Counted from the first letter of the stretch, positions 49,665-59,438 are shown. The stretch: 64,000 bases of DNA from Armatimonadota bacterium (GCA_013178155.1 JABLXH010000010.1:148250-212249), one strand, 5' to 3'. The notes: generated by a model from the letters alone, not told the origin. Translations and numbers: made by a program.

Positions 49665-51257
49665 CTATCTCACAGAAAGTACCCGGCCTGTGCTCGCGTC
49701 CAGGACGACCTCGCCGGATGGGCCGCCTGTCAGGTCGCGCCGGTTTCGTCCGCTATAGGTGTGAGCGCTCAACACTGGTCCCCGCAGTAGGAGCGTCTGG
49801 CCGCTGGGGGTGACGGATAGCCCTTCTGCAGGTCTGGCCACAGTCCAGACCTGCTCGTTGAGCGCGATGACCGACGAGAGCTGACCATTCCTGGTTGAGA
49901 AGAGCAGCAAGACGGCCCCAGGGTACACGCCACTCACGGTAGGCAACGGCAGGTCGTCCTTCGGCAGGCCGGGCCCACAGTCGGCGAGGATGTTGGAGAT
50001 GGCGCCCGCCAGGATCTTTGCCCCCACCACGCTGTCTCCCAGGCTGGACACCGCCTGAATGGTGGCCGTATCCTGGCCCGAGGGGATATTGGCGGTGACG
50101 GCGGTCATCAGACCCTGGTCGCTGAAGCTGACGATAGCCAGCGGTCGCTGGGTGCCCAAGGGCGGATTCTTCCCACCATAGTCGGTACCCGCCGGACCGA
50201 TGACGACCCGGCCACGCGCCGATGTCGGCGCCCAGACATCGACCTGCGCGCCAAGACCGGACTTGACCAGCCGCTGGCCCGTGCCGTCGGGGTTCATCGC
50301 GCGGAGGTTGCCGGTCTCCTGGGTCCACATGATCTGGCTGCCATCGGGTGACCAGCAAGGGTAGCCGTCGTAGACCGAGTTGTCAGTCAGCTTGACCTGG
50401 TTGCTGCCATCGCGGTTGCAGACGAACACCTCGGCATCGCCATCGCGGTCAGACATGAAGGCCAGTTTCGCTCCATTAGGGCTGAAGCGTGGAGTGGTGT
50501 TGTCTGAGCCATCGGCCACGATCGTCACGTCGTTACCGCCGTTGCTGTCCATGGCGTGAATCTCATTCACGCCGCCGCTCCTGACGTAAGCGATCTTGCC
50601 GCCATCTGGCGACCAGTCCAAGCAGCTCTCTAGTGCCGTGTTATTGGTGAGCTGCACGACGTTCCCGCCCAAGAGGTCGCAGGTGTAGATATCACGCTGG
50701 CCAGCTTTTTCCCCGACGAAGGCGATTCTGGTGCCGTCGGGCTTCCAGCAGGCCCACATCTCGCCGGAGGTAACCGCATTGCGGACGAGGTAGCCATCCG
50801 TTCCGTCGCTATTCATGATTTGCACTCGGCCGCCGGCTACGCTGTCCAGTAGGAAAAGAAGCTTGGCTCCGTCCGGTGACCAGCGGGGAGCATAGGCGCT
50901 ATAGCCCAGGTTCGTCAGCATGGTGCTGGCCGAACCATCCACTCGGGCGCGGTAGATCTGGAAGTGCCCGTCGCCGCCGGTCTGGCTGTAGGCCAGGTAG
51001 CCTGCCATCGGGCGGTATGCGAGTTGCTTGATACTGGCTCCGTAGAAGCCCATGAAGCCGAAAGGAGACAAGTCGGGCGAAGCAAGGGTGACCGTGCGGA
51101 AACCGGCGGAGGCTGCGGTATGGATCAGGAAGCTGCCCTGCTCATGGACCTGCGTATCGCCATCGTCTGGCGGCAAGATCCTGGTTCCGCCCCCCCCACA
51201 GCCGGCAAGCCAAAGCGCGGTCACGGCCAACAGTGTGGCGCAAACTGCTCGACACAT
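49665..51257 (-). CDS. TolB-like beta-propeller lipoprotein
   Basis: This 530-residue protein has a lipobox LWLAGC, so it is membrane-anchored. Residues about 80-345 hold repeated PD40/WD40-like blades: PRWSPDGAKLLF, CWKPDGTRIAF, LDWSPDGGKIAY, PRFSPNGAKLAF and CWSPDGSQIMW. A beta-rich C-terminal domain of unknown type follows (about 370-530). GAGGAGG precedes ATG. No Tol-Pal genes are nearby, so it is probably an independent surface propeller rather than TolB proper. Confidence 0.85.
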   Translation of the reverse strand: MCRAVCATLLAVTALWLAGCGGGGTRILPPDDGDTQVHEQGSFLIHTAASAGFRTVTLASPDLSPFGFMGFYGASIKQLAYRPMAGYLAYSQTGGDGHFQIYRARVDGSASTMLTNLGYSAYAPRWSPDGAKLLFLLDSVAGGRVQIMNSDGTDGYLVRNAVTSGEMWACWKPDGTRIAFVGEKAGQRDIYTCDLLGGNVVQLTNNTALESCLDWSPDGGKIAYVRSGGVNEIHAMDSNGGNDVTIVADGSDNTTPRFSPNGAKLAFMSDRDGDAEVFVCNRDGSNQVKLTDNSVYDGYPCWSPDGSQIMWTQETGNLRAMNPDGTGQRLVKSGLGAQVDVWAPTSARGRVVIGPAGTDYGGKNPPLGTQRPLAIVSFSDQGLMTAVTANIPSGQDTATIQAVSSLGDSVVGAKILAGAISNILADCGPGLPKDDLPLPTVSGVYPGAVLLLFSTRNGQLSSVIALNEQVWTVARPAEGLSVTPSGQTLLLRGPVLSAHTYSGRNRRDLTGGPSGEVVLDASTGRVLSVR

Positions 51258-51439
51258 AGCGTTGCCTCCTCAGTATGGCCGTCTGCTGACGATATGGCGT
51301 GAAGTCTTCACCTACCAGTTCGAGATGACCTATCCACAAGCCTGCCAGAAGTAACGCCTCGCCATGCACGCAGGTGTTAGCCATACCGATGGCCAAGACG
51401 GCACCAAGCGGCCTGCAATCCGGTTAGGGAGTGGGTGCG

Positions 51440-52558
51440 ATGGGATGCTTCAGGCTGTTCATGGTCGTCTTGGCCGTGGGAGCAGCGCTGGACCACGCCT
51501 CGCCTAGCCTCGTGCTGCTGGATGAGTACTGGGCCCCGGAGATTGTGCTCAACAACGTGGCCGCAGCCGAGGTGGATACGCTGGCCACCGGCGACCCGAG
51601 CCAGGCCAAGACTGGTGAGGTCAGCGTTCTGCTCGCCAATGACACCGGAGCTCCCAACGTTCGCTTCCGGAGTGCCGGGATGGTGAAGCTGGACGAGCTG
51701 CCCCTGGGCGACACCGAGGCGCGGCTGTGGTACCGCACCGACGCCTGGACCGGCGTCTGGCGACTGGAGGTCTGGGTCTACGAGGCAGCCACCGACGCCA
51801 TTCCGGTGAAGGTGCTGCAGGCGTGGCTGGATGGCGGAGGGCCCGAGGGGCAACTGCAGCCCGACGATCAGTGGCACCAGGCCCGGGGCCTGGTCGAGGC
51901 TGCCGAGGCCTACGATCGCGCGCCGAAGGACATGGCGCTGACGACCTATGTCTGGCTGGCGCCCGAGGAGGGCTGGGACATTGGCCACCGCACGTACGTG
52001 GACCGCGTCGAGTTGCTGGTGTTTCAGCCGCCCCCGCCGCCCGCCAAGCGCGTCCATCCCCGCCCTGGCGCGCAGACCGATGGTCCTGGCTGGATCTGGT
52101 TCGAGGGCGAGGACGCCGTGCAGCACCGCGTCCCACCCGGCGGGGCCTGGGCTCCACAGACCGAGGCCGACCAGCAACTGCACTCCAATGGTCAATGGCT
52201 GCAATACCACGGCGGTGGCGACCTGGGGTTACTGTGGGAGGTCAACGTGTCGGAGGCGGGGACCTACGACTTCTGGTGCCGCGCCAATGGCACGTCCTTC
52301 AGTTGGGCCTGGGACGCTGATGCCTTCAAGACTTGCACGCCGGAGTCCCCCTGGCAGGACACGGTGGTCCTGTGGCAGTTCGCCGAAGGCGAGGTGGTAG
52401 TGCAGTGGGCTCCCCTGGGGCGGGTGGAGCTGACCGCCGGCAAGCACCTGCTGCAGGTGGAGGACGTGCCGGAGACCGAGGGCTTCGGGTTCGACTGCTG
52501 GCTCCTGACCCGTCAGCCCTTCACGCCGCACGGACTTGACAAGCCGCCTGCCCAGTAG
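51440..52558 (+). CDS. Secreted carbohydrate-binding-module-like protein
   Basis: This 372-residue protein has a signal peptide (about 1-20, AVGAALDHASP). Two beta-sandwich modules follow, about 25-195 (with RLWYRTDAWTGVWRLEVWVY) and about 215-360 (WIWFEGEDAV..., GTYDFWCRANGTS), the second similar to CBM6/CBM35-type folds. A Pro-rich linker QPPPPPAKRVHPRPG separates them. No catalytic residues are obvious. ATG 51440 has GGGAG 8 nt upstream. It converges on the metallophosphatase-PQQ gene with 10 nt between stops. Confidence 0.68.
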   Translation: MGCFRLFMVVLAVGAALDHASPSLVLLDEYWAPEIVLNNVAAAEVDTLATGDPSQAKTGEVSVLLANDTGAPNVRFRSAGMVKLDELPLGDTEARLWYRTDAWTGVWRLEVWVYEAATDAIPVKVLQAWLDGGGPEGQLQPDDQWHQARGLVEAAEAYDRAPKDMALTTYVWLAPEEGWDIGHRTYVDRVELLVFQPPPPPAKRVHPRPGAQTDGPGWIWFEGEDAVQHRVPPGGAWAPQTEADQQLHSNGQWLQYHGGGDLGLLWEVNVSEAGTYDFWCRANGTSFSWAWDADAFKTCTPESPWQDTVVLWQFAEGEVVVQWAPLGRVELTAGKHLLQVEDVPETEGFGFDCWLLTRQPFTPHGLDKPPAQ

Positions 52559-52568
52559 CCGTGCCCCG

Positions 52569-54668
52569 TCAGGGCATGGTCAGCGCCAGCAGGTTGCCAG
52601 CCATGTCGGCCAGGTAGACGCGGACGCCGTCGTAGGCGGGGGCCGCGAAGGCATAGAGGTCCGAGAAGGCCTTGTACTGGGCCACCAACCGCCCTGACCT
52701 CGCCTCGAGCTTGCTGAGCGTCCCCAGGCCGGAGATCATCCAGACGAAGCCACCGGCCTCCACCGGCGGCGTGGGCACATGCCCGGTCGGCACCTCCGTC
52801 GTCCAGACGACTTCACCCGTGGCGGTGCGCCTGGTGACCCGGCCGTCGGACTGCCGGACATAGAAGTGAGCGCCGTCGGCGCTGGCGTAGACAGCGGCGG
52901 CCTTCTCCTCGGCGGCAAAGCGCTCTCCGCTCGCCGCATCCAGGCCGGTCAGCCAGTATCCCCGGTCACAGACCCAGACCTTCCCCTGCACGACCACCGG
53001 CGGGGCGTCGGCCGGGCTGTAGTACTGCGCCGCCCCGGTCCGGTCCGAACCCTTGCTGAGGGCCCGCCAGCGCACGCTGCCATTTGCCAGGTCCAGGGCG
53101 TGAACGTACTTGTCCCAGGCGCCCGCGCAGACCATGTCGGCGGTTACGACGGGCCCCGTCTCGATGCTGTAGGCGGCGGCTTGCGTCCGCCAGAGCGGTC
53201 TCCCCGTGGCGGTGTCCAGGGCCATGATGTCTCCGGCATTAGTCGCCACGAGCAGGCGTTCTCCGGCCAATGCTGGCGAGCCGAAGACCGGCGCACCCGC
53301 ATCGGCCCGCCAGCGGAGCCTACCGTCGCCGTCGAGAGCGTAGACATGCCCGTCAGCCGCGGCGAAGTAGAGGGTGCCGGCACCGACCACCGGCCCGCCC
53401 CGGACCATGCTGCCGGCCTGGAAGCGCCACAGTTGCCGGCCGCTGGCGGCCATGAAGGCATAGAGCCCTCCATCGTTGGCGGCCGCATAGACTCTCGGTC
53501 CAGAGACCGCCGGCGTGGCCTGACAGGAGCCGCCAAGCTTCCGTTTCCAAAGGATCCTGACGGGGCCTTCGTCCAGCCAGAAGGCCAGGGTCGGCGAGGT
53601 CGGCGGGCGGTCGGGTGCTGTCAACTCCAGGCGAATAGCGTGCGCGCCGGGTTGTAGCTTGTCGTGGGGCACCACGGCCTGCCATCCCCCCGCGACCCTG
53701 ACGAGTTGGCCCTCTGACTCCCCGTCCACAACCCACCGGCCCCCGGTGGCCGTACCCGGGCCGGAGACTCCGACTGTCCAGACCAGGCGCTGCCCTGAAC
53801 GGAAGACCGCGCCGTCCGCCGGGGCGACCTGCAGGTCGAGGAAGGGTGACCGAGGCGCCAGCGGCTTCTCCAGCAGGGGCTGCAGCTTGCGCTCGGGGCC
53901 CTCAAACTGGTGCGCCACGCGCAGCACGTCGCCCTGCACCGAGACAATCCCATAGCCGCGGGCGTTGGGCCCGTAGGTGCTGCCACCCATGACGGTGTCC
54001 AGGCCCTCGATCTGCCACGCCCGGACGCCGTGGCCGTGGCCCACCAGAAGGAGCACCACGTTGCGCGTGCGCAGGATGTCCAGCAGACGGGCTCGGTCGT
54101 AGTCGCTGGCGAACTCACTCCCGTCCAGCGGATGATGGCAGAAAAGGAAGACGGGCTGTCCGGGCGGAGTGCGGGCGAACTCGGTCTCGAGCCAGCTCAG
54201 CCCCTCGGTAGCGATGGACGGGCGGGGGTCCTGGGGCGAGGCGGTGTCCCAGCCGATGAACTTGCAGCCGAACTGCTCGAAGGCGTAGCAGTCGCCGCCT
54301 TCGAGCCTCTCCAGGCGCGGTCGAATGGCGTCCCAGGTGTTATCGTGGTTCCCCGCAAGGTGGTGGACCCGGTACGGCAGCCCGGTCCACAGGCTCAGGT
54401 ACTTCTCCCAGTTGCCATCGCCCCCGCCAAACTCGGTGAGGTCGCCAGTGACGAAGGCAAAGGCCGGAGCCGCGGCAGTGATGCCGTAAGGCTCCAAGGG
54501 GATGGGACCGATGGGAAGCGCCGCAATGGTCTGGCGGCTCGTGTCCAGAGCATAGGGCACGTGCACGTCGGAGAGGTGCACGAAGGAGAAGTCAGGCACG
54601 GCCAGCAGGGACGAGCACACGCCGCCCAGCAATATGGCCATGGCCACGAAGGCGCGGCCAAGTCTCAT
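52569..54668 (-). CDS. Secreted metallophosphoesterase fused to a PQQ-type beta-propeller
   Basis: This 699-residue protein has a signal peptide (1-22). A calcineurin-like phosphoesterase domain (about 27-285) has metal motifs HLSDVH, GD in FVTGDLTEF, AGNHDNTWD, CHHPLDG and GHGHGVRAW. An Ig-like domain (about 300-395) follows, then a quinoprotein-like propeller (about 400-695) with repeats such as GGLYAFMAASGRQLWRF, GHVYALDGDGRLRW, GDIMALDTATGRPLWR and KYVHALDLANGSVRWR. AGGAGGG precedes ATG 54668. The propeller probably binds substrate or partner rather than PQQ. An extracellular phosphatase or nuclease role is inferred. Confidence 0.85.
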   Translation of the reverse strand: MRLGRAFVAMAILLGGVCSSLLAVPDFSFVHLSDVHVPYALDTSRQTIAALPIGPIPLEPYGITAAAPAFAFVTGDLTEFGGGDGNWEKYLSLWTGLPYRVHHLAGNHDNTWDAIRPRLERLEGGDCYAFEQFGCKFIGWDTASPQDPRPSIATEGLSWLETEFARTPPGQPVFLFCHHPLDGSEFASDYDRARLLDILRTRNVVLLLVGHGHGVRAWQIEGLDTVMGGSTYGPNARGYGIVSVQGDVLRVAHQFEGPERKLQPLLEKPLAPRSPFLDLQVAPADGAVFRSGQRLVWTVGVSGPGTATGGRWVVDGESEGQLVRVAGGWQAVVPHDKLQPGAHAIRLELTAPDRPPTSPTLAFWLDEGPVRILWKRKLGGSCQATPAVSGPRVYAAANDGGLYAFMAASGRQLWRFQAGSMVRGGPVVGAGTLYFAAADGHVYALDGDGRLRWRADAGAPVFGSPALAGERLLVATNAGDIMALDTATGRPLWRTQAAAYSIETGPVVTADMVCAGAWDKYVHALDLANGSVRWRALSKGSDRTGAAQYYSPADAPPVVVQGKVWVCDRGYWLTGLDAASGERFAAEEKAAAVYASADGAHFYVRQSDGRVTRRTATGEVVWTTEVPTGHVPTPPVEAGGFVWMISGLGTLSKLEARSGRLVAQYKAFSDLYAFAAPAYDGVRVYLADMAGNLLALTMP

Positions 54669-54892
54669 CGCGACCCTCCTGGGTTGGAAGTCAGGGTAGC
54701 TTCGGCCAGCCGCGTGTTCGCACCTGCGCCGGCGATGGCTCGGCAATTCATGGCTCACAGCAATGAATATAACTTCAATATACTTTAGGCTGGTCTTAAA
54801 CGAAGGACAACACGCGCCGGCCTATTGTTCTGTGTCACACCAAATGGTTGTGGTCTGGACAACGTCTGAGTCTACCCGTGGAGGAATGAGAG

Positions 54893-55609
54893 ATGCGCAG
54901 TCAGACCCGTCGAGGTTTCACCCTGATCGAACTACTGGTGGTGATCGCCATCATCGCCATCCTCGCAGCCATTCTCTTTCCTGTGTTTGCCAAGGCTCGA
55001 GAGAAGGCCCGGCAAGCCAACTGCCTGTCCAACATGAAGCAGCTAGGCCTGGCGATGATCATGTACTCCCAGGACTATGACGAGACTTACCCCTCGACGA
55101 GCTGGGGCCATCGCCACTGGATGTTCCTGATTAGCCCCTATGTAGCGGGCAAACCAGCGGCCTTCACCAAGCCGGCTGGCAACATCTTCGTCTGCATCAC
55201 GCACAAGTCCACCCCGCAATACATCAGCAGCCCGCCCCAGATCACGCCCGAGCCGGCTGCTTCCTGGGGTCTGGTGCTGGATGCCACCGGGAACTATCCT
55301 TACTGGTGCACCTACGGCATCAACGAGCACATTACTGACGAGTGGCCCGCGGTGGGCGCCTGGGAGAACCCGGCGGAATCCTTCATGCTCCTGGAGAACA
55401 CTGACAGTGACACGGAGGGCGACGAAGTAGACGAGACGCTCTATGGGCACAACGGAGGACTGAACATCACCTACATGGACGGGCACTGCAAGTGGCATCT
55501 GGCAGAATTCCGGGGCGATCCCCTTGTGGCGGCCAACTGGGCCTACCCGCCCTACGGCGGAGGAGGCCTCAGGGACAGGGGCCCGTGGACAGCGCGTGCC
55601 GATGACTAG
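54893..55609 (+). CDS. Type IV pilin-like prepilin, DUF1559/H-X9-DG type
   Basis: This 238-residue protein has a class III prepilin leader: MRSQTRRG followed by FTLIELLVV with the Glu5, for cleavage and methylation by PilD. The hydrophobic helix continues into [16 protein letters not shown] and [19 protein letters not shown]. Near the C-terminus [13 protein letters not shown] fits H-x9-DG. This head-and-tail combination is expanded in Armatimonadota and Planctomycetota, where the proteins are thought to be secreted pseudopilins. GGAGG lies about 10 nt before ATG. Confidence 0.9.
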   Translation: MRSQTRRGFTLIELLVVIAIIAILAAILFPVFAKAREKARQANCLSNMKQLGLAMIMYSQDYDETYPSTSWGHRHWMFLISPYVAGKPAAFTKPAGNIFVCITHKSTPQYISSPPQITPEPAASWGLVLDATGNYPYWCTYGINEHITDEWPAVGAWENPAESFMLLENTDSDTEGDEVDETLYGHNGGLNITYMDGHCKWHLAEFRGDPLVAANWAYPPYGGGGLRDRGPWTARADD

Positions 55610-55678
55610 GCAGCCTCGCTGTCCGAACACCACTAGCACTCCTTTGGCGACCGAATGATTAAGATATAGAGGAAGGAC

Positions 55679-56947
55679 ATGACTCCACGTCACGTGTTGG
55701 CCGCACTTCTGGCAGTCTGTATCATGACCATCGGCTGGAGCGATACCGAGCCGACGTCGGCGGAGACGGAGGCGACTCCGAGCCGAACCAGTCTGTTTCC
55801 CGCCGGTCCAAGACCGGACCAGGTGGTACTCAGTTGGGCTGGTGACCCGCGCAGCTCCGTGTCCATACAGTGGCGCTCCAACGGCCCCGGAGGCCAGGTT
55901 CTCTACCTGCCTGCTGATGCCGTGAATCCCTTCCTGGCCCCGCGTCCACCATTGGTCGCCAGGGCGGAAACCACCCGCATCGCTGACGCGGGACTGACCA
56001 ACTACCCCTTCACCTACTGGCACACCGCCCGGCTCACAAAGCTGCGACCGGGGACCCGCTACACGTACGTCGTCGGCGACCCACAGAGTGGGTGCTGGAG
56101 TGCACCACGCACCTTCCGCACCGCTCCCGCGAGAACGGAGCCGTTCAGCTTCCTATATCTCGGCGACGCGCAGTATGGCTTCTCCCGATGGGCGGCACTG
56201 CTGCGGGCAGCCTATCGGCACCGGCCCGACGCCGCGTTCGCGCTGATGGCCGGCGACCTTGTCACCCGCGGCAACGACCGCGATGACTGGGACGATTTCC
56301 TGACCCATGGCAGCGACGTACTGAGCCAACTGCCGGTAGTACCGACGATCGGCAACCATGAGTGCAAGGGCGGGTCGCCCCGCATGTACCTGCAGACCTT
56401 CGACCTGCCCAGAGGCGGCGCCCCGGGGTTGGAGCCCGAGCGCTGCTACACCCTCAACTACGGCAATGTGCTCTTCGTGGTGCTGGACTCGATGTCGCCT
56501 CCCGACAGTCAGACAGCGTGGCTGGACCAGGCACTCGGCAACAGCTCGGCCCGGTGGAAGTTCGTCATGTTCCATCATCCACCGTACTCATCGAGGGAAG
56601 ATCGGGACAACAAGGAGTTGCGAGAAGCCTGGGTGCCGGTGTTCGACAAGCATCACGTTGACATCGTGTTTTGCGGCCACGACCACGCCTACATGCGCAC
56701 CTACCCGATGCGGGGTGGGCAGCGTGTGGCCTCTCCGGCGGAGGGCACGATCTACATGGTGAGCGTCGCGGGGACGAAGATGTATGAGCAGGCCGATCGG
56801 GACTACATGGAGGCGCGCTTCACCGACACCATCGTCTACTCGGTGATCGAGATCCTGCCACAGATCGCGCAGGCCCCGGAGCGGCTTGGCCTGAAGACCT
56901 TCGACCTGGACGGCCAGCTTCGCGACGAGTTCAGTATCATCAAGTGA
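55679..56947 (+). CDS. Secreted purple-acid-phosphatase-like metallophosphoesterase
   Basis: This 422-residue protein has a signal peptide (about 1-22) and an N-terminal fibronectin-III-like domain (about 45-150, VVLSWAGDPRSSVSIQWRSN core SSVSIQW, LRPGTRYTYVVGD), as in purple acid phosphatases. The catalytic domain has YLGDAQYG, MAGDLVTRGND, TIGNHECKGG, MFHHPPYSS and FCGHDHAYMRT, supplying the dinuclear metal ligands. It probably releases phosphate from extracellular organic esters. AGGAAGGAC precedes ATG. A strong terminator follows at 56967. Confidence 0.9.
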   Translation: MTPRHVLAALLAVCIMTIGWSDTEPTSAETEATPSRTSLFPAGPRPDQVVLSWAGDPRSSVSIQWRSNGPGGQVLYLPADAVNPFLAPRPPLVARAETTRIADAGLTNYPFTYWHTARLTKLRPGTRYTYVVGDPQSGCWSAPRTFRTAPARTEPFSFLYLGDAQYGFSRWAALLRAAYRHRPDAAFALMAGDLVTRGNDRDDWDDFLTHGSDVLSQLPVVPTIGNHECKGGSPRMYLQTFDLPRGGAPGLEPERCYTLNYGNVLFVVLDSMSPPDSQTAWLDQALGNSSARWKFVMFHHPPYSSREDRDNKELREAWVPVFDKHHVDIVFCGHDHAYMRTYPMRGGQRVASPAEGTIYMVSVAGTKMYEQADRDYMEARFTDTIVYSVIEILPQIAQAPERLGLKTFDLDGQLRDEFSIIK

Positions 56948-56966
56948 ACCTGATGCGCAGACGTAA

Positions 56967-57000
56967 CGGGCACGGCCTGAGGCCGTGCCCGTGTTTCTCT
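56967..57000 (+). terminator. Rho-independent terminator after the phosphatase gene
   Basis: A perfect 11-bp GC-rich stem (56967-56977 with 56981-56991) has a TGA loop and is followed by TGTTTCTCT. It lies 20 nt after the stop and in front of the convergent pth gene. Confidence 0.88.
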
Positions 57001-57015
57001 CTGGCACCACACGTC

Positions 57016-57576
57016 TTAGCTGTTATACGCGTTCATGGCCGCTTCCATCCCCTCGCGCAGGTACAGCTCCACAGCCTCCGCTGCCCGCTCGACCATCTCC
57101 CGATGGCGGTCCGCCTCACTGCGCGAGAAGGGCGTGAGCACGTAATGGATGGCGTCCATGCCAGGTGGCGGGCGGCCGATGCCCAGGCGCAAGCGGGGCA
57201 CCTCCTGGGTGTGCAGGTGCTGCAGCACCGACCGGACCCCCTTGTGTCCGCCGTCGCTGCCTCCTCGTCGGAAGCGCATGACCCCCAGGTCAAGGTTGAG
57301 GTCGTCATACAGCAGCAAGACGCTGCTGACGGGCAGACGGAAGTACATGAGCACCCGCGCAACAGCGTCGCCACTGTCGTTCATGAAGGTCTGGGGCTTG
57401 ACCAGCAGACAGTCCTGCCCGGCGATGATCCCGCGGCCGAAATGGCTTCGCAGCCGCCGCCGGCTCAACTCCAGGCCGTGCCGCCGAGCCAGTTCATCGG
57501 CCACGTGCCACCCGACGTTATGGCGCGTCGCCGCATACTCAGCGCCCGGATTGCCCAGGCCCACCAGACAGTGCAT
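57016..57576 (-). CDS. pth: Peptidyl-tRNA hydrolase
   Basis: This 186-residue enzyme frees tRNA from peptidyl-tRNA that drops off ribosomes. Motifs are GLGNPGAEYAATRHNVGW (Asn and catalytic His), KPQTFMNDSGDAV, and LLYDDLNLDLGVMRFRRGG with GSDGGHKGVRS. GGAG lies 7 nt before ATG 57576. It is 34 nt downstream of rplY, the common rplY-pth pairing in bacteria. Confidence 0.96.
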   Translation of the reverse strand: MHCLVGLGNPGAEYAATRHNVGWHVADELARRHGLELSRRRLRSHFGRGIIAGQDCLLVKPQTFMNDSGDAVARVLMYFRLPVSSVLLLYDDLNLDLGVMRFRRGGSDGGHKGVRSVLQHLHTQEVPRLRLGIGRPPPGMDAIHYVLTPFSRSEADRHREMVERAAEAVELYLREGMEAAMNAYNS

Positions 57577-57610
57577 GGCCGCGCTCCAGCGTCTCCAGGC
57601 CGCCGGCCTG

Positions 57611-58279
57611 CTACTCGCCCGAACCTTCCTCGCCGGCTGCCTCGGCCTCCGTCGTCTCGCCCTCGGCCAGCACGCCCTCTTCCTCCTCAGGTCGGGTCTC
57701 CAGGTCCTCGAGGCTGATGGGCCGAGCGATGTTGACCACCGTTTCCTCGGGGTCGGCGAGGATCTCAACACCCTCGGGGGGGACGATATCAGAGACATGC
57801 AACGAATGGCCCATGCGCAGCCCGCTGATGTCCACGGTGATCGCGTCGGGGATGTTAGCCGGCAGACAGGAGACCGGGATCTCAAACAGCACCTGGTCCA
57901 GGGAGCCACCCTCTTCCACGACGCCAGGAGCCTCGCCCACCAGTGTCACCGGCACGCTGAGATGCACGGCCTCCTTCATGGAGACCCACTGGAAGTCAAC
58001 GCTGACGATCTCGCGAGTGACGGGGTCACGCTGCATGTCCTTCAGCAGCACCCCCATATCCGCGGGCTTTTCCTGCCCCTCGATGGTGAGGTCAATGACA
58101 TGGCTGGCGCCGTGGTGGCGCAGAAGGGCGCCGAATTCCCGGGCGGGCACCGCTACCGTGCTGGCGGGCTGGCCGTGGCCGTAGACCACACCAGGGATGA
58201 AGCCTTCCCGGCGACATCGCCTGGCGGCGCCGGTACCCGCGGCTTCGCGCGGCCGGACATTGAGAGCAAACTGTTCCAT
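57611..58279 (-). CDS. rplY: 50S ribosomal protein L25 (CTC family)
   Basis: This 222-residue protein binds 5S rRNA. The N-terminal L25 domain (about 1-95) has GTGAARRCRREGFIPGVVYG and REIVSVDFQWVSM; the C-terminal TL5/CTC beta domain (about 98-185) has VPVTLVGEAPGVVEEGG and PANIPDAITVDIS. An acidic Glu/Ala-rich tail ends the protein. GGAGG precedes ATG 58279. It sits in the prs-rplY-pth order typical of many bacteria. Confidence 0.95.
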   Translation of the reverse strand: MEQFALNVRPREAAGTGAARRCRREGFIPGVVYGHGQPASTVAVPAREFGALLRHHGASHVIDLTIEGQEKPADMGVLLKDMQRDPVTREIVSVDFQWVSMKEAVHLSVPVTLVGEAPGVVEEGGSLDQVLFEIPVSCLPANIPDAITVDISGLRMGHSLHVSDIVPPEGVEILADPEETVVNIARPISLEDLETRPEEEEGVLAEGETTEAEAAGEEGSGE

Positions 58280-58407
58280 CGTAATCCTCCACTTTGTGCA
58301 CGCGTCCACGCAGTCCTGCGCCTGTCGCAGGAGCGACGCAACTGTGGTGCGGGCCTCTGCGGCCACACACCATGGGCACGGCGGCGAGACCCGTGCCGCG
58401 CCAGCGC

Positions 58408-59385
58408 TCAGAACATTCGCTGCTGACGGATGGGGCTTTGGGCCAGCCGGCGGCTGACCGAGCGGTCCTCATGGATGGCTTCGATGGCGTCCGCCAGTAG
58501 CGGCGCCACACTCAGCACCGTGATCTTGGGCAACTGCTTCTCGGGCGGCAGCGGCACCGTGTCCGTGATGACCACAGACTTCAGGGCCGAAGCCGCGATG
58601 CGCTCGATGGCCGGTCCCGACAGGACACCATGGGTCGCCACCGCATGGACTTCCGCCGCCCCCCTCTCCAGGCACGTGGCCGCGGCCTGACAGAGGGTAC
58701 CGGCGGTATCCACCATGTCGTCCACCAGGAGCGCTTTGCGGCCCTCCAGTTGCCCGATGGTCTCGATGACCTCGACCTCATTGGGCCGTGGCCGACGCTT
58801 GGCGATGATAGCCAGAGATGAGTCCAGGTCATCGGCCAGTTGCTTGGCGTTCTCCACCCCCCCCACATCGGGTGAGACCACGACGGTATCATCGCCGCCA
58901 AAGCCCTGGCTGCGGCAGTAGCTGGCGATGATCGGGCGCGCCGGGAGTTGGTCCACCGGCAGGTCAAAAAAGCCCATGATCGGGTCGGCGTGCAGGTCCA
59001 TGCACAGCACACGGTCGGCCCCCGCCACGGTGATCAGATTGGCCACCAGCTTGGCCGTGATGGGCTCGCGGCCGCGAATCTTCTTGTCCTGGCGAGCGTA
59101 CCCGTAGTAGGGCAGCACTGCGGTGATGCGTCCGGCCGACCCGCGCCGACAGGCATCAATCATCACCAGCAGCTCCATCAGGTGGTCATTGGCTGGCGTG
59201 CAGGTAGGCTGGACGATGAAAACATCACAGCCGCGCACGCTCTCCTTGATCGTCACCCGCACCTCGAGGTCGGCGAAACGGGTGACCTCCGCCTGGCCGA
59301 TCTCGATCTCGAGTTCGGTGGCCACAGCCTGCGCCAAGGCAGGATTCGCGTTACCGGTAAAGATCCGCAGCGGCCCGTATTCCAC
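58408..59385 (-). CDS. prs: Ribose-phosphate pyrophosphokinase
   Basis: This 325-residue enzyme makes PRPP from ribose-5-phosphate and ATP for nucleotide synthesis. Key segments are FTGNANPALAQ, VQPTCTPANDHLMELL, YYGYARQDKK, MDLHADPIMGFFDLPVD, VSPDVGGVENAKQLA and the PRPP loop LLVDDMVDTAGTL. GTG 59385 is chosen with GGGAG 8 nt upstream, since the protein then starts close to the conserved FTGNANP; an in-frame GTG at 59412 is possible. It lies 53 nt downstream of tRNA-Gln. Confidence 0.95.
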   Translation of the reverse strand: MEYGPLRIFTGNANPALAQAVATELEIEIGQAEVTRFADLEVRVTIKESVRGCDVFIVQPTCTPANDHLMELLVMIDACRRGSAGRITAVLPYYGYARQDKKIRGREPITAKLVANLITVAGADRVLCMDLHADPIMGFFDLPVDQLPARPIIASYCRSQGFGGDDTVVVSPDVGGVENAKQLADDLDSSLAIIAKRRPRPNEVEVIETIGQLEGRKALLVDDMVDTAGTLCQAAATCLERGAAEVHAVATHGVLSGPAIERIAASALKSVVITDTVPLPPEKQLPKITVLSVAPLLADAIEAIHEDRSVSRRLAQSPIRQQRMF

Positions 59386-59438
59386 GTTCCTTACTCCCAC
59401 AGACAGGCCCACGGCCCGGACCGGTCTGGCAGAGAAAT

